64,000 nt of DNA. It comes from Xanthostigma xanthostigma. Taxonomy: Eukaryota > Arthropoda > Insecta > Raphidioptera > Raphidiidae. Made by a program: the position numbers and the translations under genes. This document shows positions 55,886 to 64,000 of the stretch, in pieces. The notes under the pieces are model-generated. The model was not told the origin of the DNA and made no database searches. It was given only the letters and a program-made list of their open reading frames with translations. The stretch lies in assembly GCA_963575645.1 (NCBI GenBank), contig OY754464.1:74374948-74438947 (forward strand), written 5' to 3'. The stretch's first letter is position 1, and every line of letters starts with the position of its first letter.

Positions 55886-56516
55886 AATGGTACTAGTTTA
55901 GGTCAAAAATACTTTTCAAAAATTTTACAATATCTTTCGGTTTTGAGGTCCCCCGAATACAAATAACATATTTTTGAAAAATCTCTGTGCGTCTGTTTGT
56001 CTGTGAACACGATACAGGTCAAACGGATGATCGGATTGAAATCAAATTTTGGGAGGATGTTTGGTATGCAAATATGAAGAGCCCTATTGTTTTGGGGGAA
56101 AATCGGCGCATGCGCAGAAGAGTTATATGCTAAAACGGTGTTTTTTTATATAATAATGGTATACTTTTCATAACGGATTATTATTCTATTTATTTTTTCA
56201 AGAAAGTTTTGTCAACAAAAATTTTTTCTAACCTTTATAGTTTCGGAAATATTTTGAAAATAATAAAAAATCATCCGCTTTTTTGTTTTATGAATCTGTC
56301 AGAAATAAACTAGTTAGGCATGCTTTGATTAATTTTTACATGACGTGGAACATATTATGTAGGTAACCATGCCAACGAATAGTTAATATCATATTGAATA
56401 ACAGCTATTACCCGCGTCACTTCACGCGATATCATAAATTTTATTTTCTATATTATAATCAAATGACAACATTTTTTAAGTTGGAATGGTCCCGTCGCCC
56501 AATTGGCTGGAATTTT
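55886..56516 (+). mobile_element. ~600-bp repeat family, copy 4 (fullest)
   Basis: GGAATGGTACTAGTTTAGGT, TTTTGAGGTCCCCCGAATAC, CTGTGAACACGATACAGGTC, TCGGCGCATGCGCAGAAG, TTAGGCATGCTTTGATTAAT and GGTCCCGTCGCCCAATTGGC in order. Copies at 11116, 17088 and 30479. No open frame and no clear inverted ends. Confidence 0.75.
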
Positions 56517-56722
56517 TTCGTAATGTTTTTAATGTCTAAAAGTTAATGATTATAAGTAACACTGAAAATTGTGAATTAGTACTAAATCCAAATAATTTGC
56601 CCGCGGCTTCGCTCGCGCGATCCTCCATTTTACCCGCGCAGACATTGAGTTAATAACAGTTTTTTTTAAAGTTTCCATTTTAATTTCAACACAATTTGTT
56701 TGAGATATACCTATACGTTAAA
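56517..56722. other. no gene seen
   Basis: Short AT-rich stretch with GCCCGCGGCTTCGCTCGCGCG near 56598. Confidence 0.5.
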
Positions 56723-56730
56723 GCTTACAG

Positions 56731-57324
56731 TAGTGACGTGTCCACATGACTCTTTATTGGGAGCTGGCTCCGGGCGCTCCGCTCACTAAAAAGAGTCGGT
56801 CAGAGGGAGTCGTTCAAACGAGCGACACTAGACACTACGCACTACTGCAAAGCTGTGAACTGTCGTCATGTCATGTTCAGGAGTCATGTAGCATTGCACA
56901 ATGCACAGCACAATACACACACTCAACTCCGAGCTCATTTTAATATGATTCTGATCTTAATATATTATTCACATTTCAGATAAACTATACAGTATAATAA
57001 AATAATACTGTTTATTGTTACAATATTATATCTTTGTCAACGACGTCAATGTGAATGGTTTAAGTCACTGTTAAGCTTAGTACTTTTACACTTACAGTGT
57101 GTCATTCAACATTAAATGGCTCAGCAAAGATAATTCCGTACGTGCAAAATTCAGTGGCCTGTGCTGTGTGCGCTCTGTAAATGTGCGAATGCAACAGTAT
57201 AGAACAGCTCAGCACAGAGTAATAGCGCTCGGAGTGAGTCATTCACAAAAAATAAACGACTCGCTCCGCTCCGAGAAAGGAGTCGTTCATTATGAACGAC
57301 TCGCTCAGGAGCGACACATCACTA
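56731..57324. mobile_element. hAT-like MITE, 594 bp, complete
   Basis: Left end TAGTGACGTGTCC and right end GCGACACATCACTA are inverse. Flanked by GCTTACAG (56723-56730) and GCTTAAAG (57325-57332), an 8-bp duplication with one change. Subterminal GAGTCG / CGACTC repeats surround GAGTCGTTCATTATGAACGA at the right. The partial copy at 20642 lacks the left end. The open frames at 56746-56943 and 57099-57467 are not genes. Confidence 0.85.
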
Positions 57325-57332
57325 GCTTAAAG

Positions 57333-57719
57333 TCACATCAACAGTTATTAGTGAGTGCAGCCAATTTTATTATCCCCATAACATCTCTGTTAATATTGAT
57401 ATATAAAATAAACAGTGTCGATGTCGAAGGGCGCTGCGCCCCTGCAATAAATAACAATATTATGTGACGCGTTCGGGGTGTGCGCTCGGTTGTTGCTGTT
57501 GTGATTGCGGATTGTTTGATTCAGCAGGTGCGCTGCCTAAACGTCGCTGCCGCCGCCCTCCCGTGACGCAAAACCCTATTAACGACTGTTAATTACAAGA
57601 CTGCAGTCGGCCGAATGAAATGTCTGATAGCAGAGTAGCTTCCTCTTCCTTTATACTGTGGCCGGCGAAAGTTGGTCTGTCGCAGAATTCTCGTTGTTAC
57701 AGGCGGACTGACTCTCTTT
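57333..57719. other. no gene seen
   Basis: Less AT-rich than its surroundings, but without a credible open frame. Confidence 0.5.
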
Positions 57720-57849
57720 CCCCTCATCTCTATATTCACCGAACACCATTAAAGATAGAAGTCACTACTGTGATGGTTCATATCTAGCGTTAACTAATAC
57801 AATTGGCTCTCGCATGATGTGAAAAAATCAGTTACCAATGCTATAAATA

Positions 57850-58375
57850 CAGTGTAACCTCTTTATAACGAATCTCAAGGGATCGAGCATTTTTTTTCGT
57901 TATAAAGAGTTTTCGTTATATGGCGGGAAGAAAGAAAAATAACCAAATTTCATCTAATTAATTTATTCCATGTAGTCTGTTAACTTTGCTTGGCGTTTTT
58001 GCTATGCCAATATTTGTTTTGTATTTTATTAAGTATTATGCATGTCTTGACTCTTGGGATGTGGTGGAATCACCTTCATTAAACAATAGGAATGTTTCGA
58101 TAAGTTAAGCGGCATCAAGTGCTTGTTGAATAGTTGATGATGGTTAAAAATCGTTTTCTTTATCACCTTCTTCATCTTCATTTTGGTGTATAAAAACAAT
58201 TACACTGTTAAATACGCCTAAATATGAACATATTTCATCGTAATAGAGAATGGTTGTTACGCTATAAAGAGGGTATTAATGTATGGGTTTTAAGGTAAAC
58301 CAACCAAACTGTAAAATTTTCTACGTTATAGGGAGTTTTTCGTTATAACGAAGGACGTTATAAAGAGGTACACTG
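57850..58375 (-). mobile_element. pogo/Tigger-like element, copy 2
   Basis: CAGTGTAACCTCTTTATAAC and its inverse (GTTATAAAGAGGTACACTG) are flanked by TA (57848-57849 and 58376-58377). The interior is the inverse of copy 1 at 6921, with the GCATCAAGTGCTTGTTGAAT block of the coding remnant, here more decayed. Confidence 0.85.
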
Positions 58376-58402
58376 TATTAGAATGATAGTTGGATAGTTG
58401 TG

Positions 58403-58473
58403 TCACTGTGGTGTAATGTAACTCAGTCCGCCGCGAGAGTGGAAAGATTCGGGGTTCGTATCCCGATGGTGAC
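58403..58473 (+). pseudogene. tRNA-like module
   Basis: GTCACTG pairs with TGGTGAC over seven positions counting wobbles. GGTGTAATG-TAACTC gives the A box and D arm, and GGGTTCGTATCCC the B box and T stem. The anticodon is uncertain. Confidence 0.65.
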
Positions 58474-58599
58474 ATTGTTTGAAAAAATAAACTAATTTTT
58501 CTATGTTGATAGCGTTGTAACAATGGGTACTTCTTAAGAATTGTAGCAAACAGTAGCTACTCTGTAATATATTATAACAATTACTAACTGTAACTAAAC

Positions 58600-58925
58600 T
58601 CATCTAAATAGAAGTTACTACTCTTGGAACAAAATTCGTTAGAATAAAATTTACTTTCAATTCACCAAGCAAATTATCAGGTATAAAAGTTAGTTAAAGA
58701 ATAAATGTACACTGCAGTATACTCCTTGATATTTTTGTAGAATATTTTGACGTTCACCCAAAAAAAATCCGACCGATAGCGTTAGTGTGCACGTCAAAAA
58801 AAAGTTTCACAAAATAATAATGTTTTATCCTAACTCAAAATTGCAAACAAAACTTCCACTGACTTTAATGTTTTACAACTATACACTTTCACATAAAAAA
58901 TTCACAAGAGCAAACTGTAGATACG
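58600..58925 (+). repeat. dispersed repeat, copy of 28960-29260
   Basis: Same order of blocks as 28960-29260. It is followed directly by another tRNA-like module at 58938. The open frame at 58787-59092 crosses the two. Confidence 0.7.
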
Positions 58926-58937
58926 CTGTCTGGATAT

Positions 58938-59004
58938 GTCACTGTTTAATTGATAATTTTCGCCACGATAGTGGAAATATTCGGGCTCGTGTCCCGACGG
59001 TGAC
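58938..59004 (+). pseudogene. tRNA-like module, degenerate
   Basis: GTCACTGTTTAATTGATAAT and GGGCTCGTGTCCC correspond to the A and B box regions of 50304 and 58403. The D arm is degraded. Confidence 0.5.
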
Positions 59005-59084
59005 TGTGTTTGAAAATAAATATTTTTATAATATACTAATTAGTGCAGTACCTTATCCTAATATCCTTCATTCGCTCTTTGCTA

Positions 59085-59215
59085 TTAAATAAATGGAAGT
59101 TTAAAAAATGTAGAAAATGACGGGAAGTGTCATAGATGGAAAATAGTAATGGTACGAATGGCGTCTGTTATGACATAAAAGTCGAGAAACGGACGTTAAA
59201 CGCATTATTATTATT
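59085..59215 (-). repeat. dispersed repeat (copies at 18510, 41795)
   Basis: AATGGCGTCTGTTATGACAT is the inverse of 41815-41840 and 18520-18545. AAACGGACGTTAAACGCATT also occurs inverted near 41790. Confidence 0.65.
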
Positions 59216-59334
59216 ATATAATCATTTGACTTTCATCCAAGATATTTTTTCTCAAAGTGCTTACTTCTCGAGATATTTGGATGTGCCAGGTTAAAACACT
59301 CGCCCGGTATATAAAACTCAAAATCAAAATTTGT

Positions 59335-59361
59335 CCGTCCGACAAAAACTTTTGAACGGTA
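59335..59361 (-). mobile_element. retroelement fragment, interrupted by MITE
   Basis: CCGACAAAAACTTTTGAACG is the inverse of the head region of the tRNA-Lys-bearing family. The family's next block, GTGCGTACTC.TG and CATTCGTT, resumes after the MITE at about 60255-60290, with loss of the sequence between. Confidence 0.65.
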
Positions 59362-60246
59362 ACTGCCGCTGTACACGAGGCTAGAAATGCTACTAGGAGT
59401 TCTGTTAGCCGGTAGGCTGGGTACGAAGCTAGAAATGACGTCACTGCGGGCTGCCTTGCTAGCTCAGAAGATAGGTTTTAAAATTAGAACAGGGGCTATT
59501 TTCCCTGCTAGATTTGCGGCTAGGTATGAGCAAGAACCAATCAGGAAGCAGTATCTTCACGTGGGCACTTGAACAAACGCCCAAATGGCGTCATTCTGCC
59601 AGACAACAGACACGTTTTGCTCTGTGTTTATATTCTGTCACTGCGCGCGCACCAGATCTATCCACAAAACAAACTTGAAAAATAGTCTCGTGTGAAGCGA
59701 GCACTTAACAGCAATCAAGAAAACCAGCGCTAGAAATCTAGTAGGCTAATCTATAGCCCAAGATCCCAGAGCCGCCGGACACAACCTATTTTTAAATAAA
59801 TGAAACCTACGTTTTGAGTAGTGTTTTATGTACTTAGAACGCTTGGCGTACCTCCATCATTGAGTCTGTGACAAATGTACAGGTACCAGGTGAGAAAGGT
59901 GAGTAAAAATAAGAGTCACTTAATTTAAATTTAAATGGCTGATATTTATATATGATTTGTAAAATATCACTATAAATTAGTATCCAGTATCGCCAGTCAC
60001 TTTCCGCTGACCACAACTTCTGACAGACGCTCTAAAGCTCAGAGAAAAATTAATAAACTTCACTTATTTTTAAATGCTTGATTTTTATATATGTTATTTA
60101 CAAAACTATTACAAAATTATATTTCAACAGCCAGACAAATTGTAATGACCAAACATCCCCTCAGACGTAAAAAATAGTCAGCTGTTAGTATGAGCAAGTA
60201 CTAGCAAGGAATCTAGCAGCGTTTCTAGCCTCGTGTGCAGTGGCCT
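59362..60246. mobile_element. MITE, copy 2 (carries the empty site)
   Basis: GCCGCTGTACACGAGGCTAG and the inverse, CTAGCCTCGTGTGCAGTGGC then CTTAA. 59387-59780 aligns with 24595-24830 and 28225-28360. The junction CAACAGACACGTTTTGCTC (59604-59622) is uninterrupted, giving the target of the LTR element before insertion. About 59775-60195 is extra sequence not in copy 1. The open frames at 59214-59572 and 59834-60016 are not recognised. Confidence 0.8.
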
Positions 60247-60649
60247 TAAAAAGAACGTGCGTACTCGTGACCCCCCCACCCATTCGTTATTTTGTGTGCG
60301 CGGTCTTTTAGGCTAAAACAAAAAGTTTTATAAGTATTGTTCACTCAAATTTCCTTCTACCCGACATCTATAACAATGGTAACTAAAATAATCACGTGTT
60401 AATCACTCACTGAACAGTTGTTGTGATCTATTCTCAGAAAATACAGAATTAAGGACAACAAGAGAATCGAGCGGAATATAATTTGTGTTTGTGTTTGCGA
60501 TGAAAACATGGGTTCACCGCACTCAAAACGCGGCTCCCTCTTTTCCCCAGCTTTGTTCTCTGACTGATAACGCTTAGGTTTGTTTCGTTCAATCTAATAT
60601 TAATACAAGGGTTGCACAAAGAACCTATGTACCTGCTGTTTACATAAAT
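60247..60649. other. retroelement remainder, then no gene seen
   Basis: 60255-60290 is a piece of the short retroelement family. The rest is unrecognised. Confidence 0.5.
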
Positions 60650-61175
60650 GTGGTGTGAGTTCATATTCGTATATTTGGTGGCACTTCACATGGCTATTTG
60701 TGTTCGCTATTGGGTGTTTGTTGTATTTGGCAAAATATATGACATTCAAGGCAAACATGCAAATAGAGGCAAATACGACCATCCACACATAGCAGTCAAA
60801 TAACATACATACAAACATTTGGCGGCAGAACGCAAGGTTCTAAATTCCCAGAATTTTAGCACTGTTTCATTGTCCCAATTCATTTTCAATAGTAATTGTT
60901 CCAGTTCTCGCTCACAGCACAGACACGAAAATACTGCATAAGTTCACGGCGCGTAAGTTTCTGAATATGGACATTGTGTGACGGTTTATTTGTCGTATTT
61001 ACCTATTTGACTCCTTTGATGTGCCTCAAAATCCGACAAGCGCACGGTAGTACGTATATTTGGTATTGGCCGTATTTGTCAAATAGGCAAATAAGGCCAA
61101 CACTTTGTCAAATAGACTGTCCACACATGGTAATTGTTTGCCAAATATGCCAAATACAAATAGCCATGTGAAGTG
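60650..61175. mobile_element. imperfect inverted-repeat element
   Basis: GGTGGCACTTCACATGGCTA then TTTGTGTTCG at the left is inverted as CAAATAGCCATGTGAAGTGC at the right. Internal phrases with CAAATA, GGCAAATA and GACC/TGTCCACACAT occur in both halves. The open frames at 60449-60818 and 60974-61171 are accidental. Confidence 0.65.
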
Positions 61176-61789
61176 CCAGCATGATCAGAACGAATCTGAT
61201 AAAACGTTACAGATATTGTCGAAGTACAGTGGACCTAAAGCATATACTTTTATTCTTTGGGGATCCTTTATATGAACTACTCTATCTAGCGGCGAAGCTT
61301 ATAACTATATAATCAGAGAAACGTTATGATTATGAATCGTACTGTGAATTGGTACTGATAATGGTGATTTTTTTTATTTTAATAATAAAAAGCGTTGAAT
61401 AAATTAATAAATGACTTATTATGGAACCTGCGAAGTTTTCACCTCGTGCAAACACAAATAAAAAGTTAGTAAAAGCTTGTAATAGTACCACGTCATTTCA
61501 ATGCAGATGGTTAGTTATTTTACCAAGTAAGTAGATATTATACTTTAGTCTTAATATTGAAAACTTAATTTATTAATTGAATAGTTATTATTTTTAAACA
61601 ACATTAAGAATTTTGATAGAAAAAAATTAAATATTTATATACCTATTTATTTATTTATTCTTATTAATGAAGTACAATAAAATTAAAATTAATAACCAAA
61701 TACAGCAACTAAATAAATATTTAATAAATAATACTTCAATCGAAAATATCAAAATAAAAAGAGTTTTCTCTCAAACTAAAAAAAATCGC
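61176..61789. other. no gene seen
   Basis: AT-rich, nothing recognised. Confidence 0.5.
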
Positions 61790-61925
61790 GGAGCGCGAAG
61801 GTATAAAAGACACTTTGTCGCATTTCGGTTTCGGTCGTAGTTTCGGCCGGATGTGCAGCCGAAGCCGAAACTAAGCCGAAACTAGTTTTTTTGCCGAAAC
61901 CGAAATTTCGGTCGGACACTAATAG
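61790..61925. repeat. GCCGAAAC-type repeat, likely transposon end
   Basis: TTTCGGTTTCGGTCGTAGTT, GCCGAAGCCGAAACTAAGCC and CCGAAACCGAAATTTCGGTC form overlapping inverted repeats. The style is seen at the ends of animal hAT elements. No partner or duplication is found. Confidence 0.4.
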
Positions 61926-61964
61926 CTACCAGTGAAATAATTGTAACACTTAATATCAAAATAT

Positions 61965-62050
61965 CAAGCACCCCACGCTTTTTTACTGTAATTGAATTAT
62001 TTTCGGTTTGCTATAAAAGCGTGTATTCTTAGTTTTTTTAAACTATAATT
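61965..62050. repeat. relative of the palindrome at 33354
   Basis: CACCCCACGCTTTTTTACTG and AAAAGCGTGTATTCTTAGTT then TTTTTAAACTATAATTTTT echo the arms of the 33354-33575 palindrome in a shortened form. Confidence 0.5.
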
Positions 62051-62104
62051 TTTCCGTTATTACATCGTCTTTAAATCACATAAGAGGAATGATAACAATA
62101 TTAA

Positions 62105-62960
62105 ATAGTTGGTAAAACCAAAAGTGCACATCCCGCAAGTTTTCCACTGTATGATAAAAAAATAACAATTAAAAAATATTTTTAATAAATTTAAAAAGAT
62201 TTAAAAATTTAAAGAAATAAATAATTAAAAATTGAAAAAATATTTTTTTTAAGTTTGCAAAAATAAAAAAAATTAAGAATTATACATAATATAATATATA
62301 ATTAATATCAAGTGGAATAAAATAAAACAAAATAAAAAGAAAAAATTAATGATCTCGTAAGGAATCGAACCCAGATCCTTGCCCTTGGGGATCCAACGGC
62401 ATAACCATTACGCTACGGCGGCCTACTACGTGTAGTGGTGTTATCACGGTATAGAAGTGTAGCACTTGTTTTATGGATTACACTATATTTACACAGCAAT
62501 TATTATATTGTTTTTTTAAACTATTAGCTGTCAAAAATAATAAAATAAAACTATTTATAAAAATTAAACTACTGAACACATTTTAGTGAATTTAAATAGG
62601 GTTCTGGTCTGATAGTAAACAAAGTGAATAAAATATAACCTAAGGCAATCCGACCAAAATTGCGATCTGTAGAGTCGTGACGTACGTACATACGTACATA
62701 CGTACAGACCAACCGACAACTGCTGTTTGTAATTTTCAATTACAATTTTAATAGTATTTATGAACTCGAATTGATTTAAAAATGGTTCTGTTTTATAGAT
62801 TAGAATCTTCTCTTTTCAAAAAGCTTCAATTTGAATGGATTTCGTGTGAAATTAACTTAGATATAACTTCTTATATGAACGAAAGTCAGCTCTGACGCAC
62901 AAAGCGATAATAAAGCACATACCGCTAGTTTAGCGGTATGTGCAATATTAATATTCTCCC
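62105..62960 (-). repeat. tRNA-module repeat, inverse of 22480-23435
   Basis: AACCAAAAGTGCACATCCCG then CAAGTTTTCCACTG at the left and AGCACATACCGCTAGTTTAG then CGGTATGTGC at the right are the inverse ends. GTACGTACATACGTACATAC stands at about 62682. It carries a tRNA-like module at 62351-62423. Confidence 0.75.
62351..62423 (-). pseudogene. tRNA-like module
   Basis: Minus strand: GGCCGCCGTAGCGTAATGGT opens it and GGGTTCGATTCC is the B box. It sits at the same place in its repeat as 23178-23252 but has a different sequence between the boxes. The stems pair poorly. Confidence 0.55.
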
Positions 62961-64000
62961 TTACACCAGTCTCTACTCGAAGTTTCATACATCATCCCCG
63001 ATAATCAACTGATAAATTCAAATAATATAACAAAGAAATTAATATAATTAATGTTCATTGGAGACAATGCATAACACGCTTTGCATCCATAATTAGTAGG
63101 TAATCAGAGTGCGCTGCGTGTAATTTTGATCATCATTTATAATAATATCTTCTATCTCACTTGTTCGCCGCATCTATTTGCTATTTTAACTATTCAGATC
63201 ACATTCACGACAAAAAAGTATACTATATTAAACGAGATATATTCGGCTCTATTCTTGTTATAGTTTTAACTAGTTGAGGGTCTTTTAAATGAGTATGTCC
63301 TATTTTTAACACGATTTTATAGCTTCACTTGTATGCATGTGTGTATGTATCTATCTAATGGAATCTTTCAAATTAATTTTCACACACTTCCGGACGTCTG
63401 AATGATTTGAAATTTTACACACTTATTAGGAACCCACGACAATACAATAATTTATATAAATTGAATACTTAATATAAAAAATTCCTAACGAGCCGTGCAA
63501 CACTATACGTTGCGTGGTTTTTAGTGAGATATAAAAAATTATAATTAAAAAAAAATTAATTATATCAAGTTGAGGAACATCTTATCGCTAATGAACAAAA
63601 TTATTATATCCCAAAATTATTTTTATTATCAAAATAATTCATTAATTTTTTTTTTAAATTTCTTTAAAAAGTAAGAAGAATAAGAAGATTACGAGCCTAA
63701 GAGACATATTTTTTTAATTTTTAAAGTAATTTTAAATATGTCGGGGTTTTTTACTAATTTTTAATTTTCTATAGTCTATAGACTTATTGTTTATCGTTGG
63801 TGAGTTATATCCTCTTAAATTTGACATCAGTATTTACTCAAGATTACATTATTAAAATTAGTGTTGTTTTGACTAAAACCAGTCACAATATTGGAAACTT
63901 TTGAAGATTTTTCCAGTAATTATTTTTCGCGTTTACCTTTAAATTGCATACATTTTGACGTGATAACGTCTTATAAATTGATGAATCACCAATCTTATAA
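62961..64000. other. no gene seen
   Basis: AT-rich to the right edge. TGACGTGATAACGTCTTATA near 63957 also occurs at about 29593, so the window may end inside another dispersed repeat. Confidence 0.5.

Larger units (their letters stand above)
57720..58560 (+). repeat. tRNA-module repeat, copy 2, split by pogo-like element
   Basis: 57720-57845 and 58376-58560 together match 50200-50440; 57735-57760 (CACCGAACACCATTAAAGAT) also matches 28960. The pogo-like element occupies 57850-58375. The open frames at 58326-58603 are repeat sequence. Confidence 0.7.

Overview
This is eukaryotic, AT-rich DNA with no bacterial organisation: no operons, no ribosome-binding sites and no long open frames. Several things point to an insect. 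There are many short foldback and inverted-repeat transposons with TA or 8-bp target duplications, short non-LTR elements beginning near ACTAGCGGTCCCGCCCGG and ending in TATTAGTATAGAT, tRNA-derived repeats, and LTRs of the TGTAAC...TTACA kind. I lean to Lepidoptera or Hemiptera but cannot separate them from the sequence. I see no intact host gene. The window is intergenic or intronic and built largely from nested mobile elements and their wreckage.

The centre of interest is 24.57-28.42 kb. A MITE is split by a 2563-bp LTR element on the minus strand. Its two 536-bp LTRs look identical base for base, it has a 4-bp ACAC target duplication, and it has a tRNA-Lys-type primer-binding site. Between the LTRs there is no gag or pol. 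Instead there is an intronless copy of a cellular ArfGAP gene of the SMAP1/SMAP2 family. A second copy of the same MITE at 59.4-60.2 kb preserves the empty target site, so the insertion can be read to the base.

A second, smaller gene-fragment capture lies at 21.2-21.9 kb. There, inverted repeats of about 120 bp enclose the start of a Crypton-like tyrosine recombinase gene. At 5.4-6.3, 10.5-11.1, 11.8-12.3 and 46.5 kb a foldback family and a fragment carry a conserved motif (CTGAAGA, a 4-5 bp helix, GAAAC, GTC/GTT) that resembles the small hammerhead ribozymes reported with Penelope-like retroelements.

Layout. 0-10.1 kb: foldback elements at 1067-1868 and 9255-10056 (both 802 bp, both with 8-bp duplications), a TIR element with internal tandem repeats, and a tRNA-Lys-bearing short retroelement split by a pogo-like element. 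10.5-24.5 kb: hammerhead-like foldbacks, LTR fragments with a TATA-initiator promoter, the recombinase-fragment element, and a 1.5-kb hAT element with a tRNA-like module inside. 24.5-34 kb: the LTR/ArfGAP composite and a cluster of long palindromes. 34-48 kb: degenerate repeats, a foldback mariner-like element and a tRNA-Lys element. 48-49 kb: a 33-bp minisatellite whose period is a whole number of codons. 50-64 kb: a reverse transcriptase fragment, a hAT MITE, a second pogo-like element, three tRNA-like repeats and more inverted repeats.

No genes cooperate in a pathway here. The relationships are those of transposons inserted into one another. Family names for the repeats rest on terminal sequences and target duplications, not on database matches, and many stretches remain unclassified.
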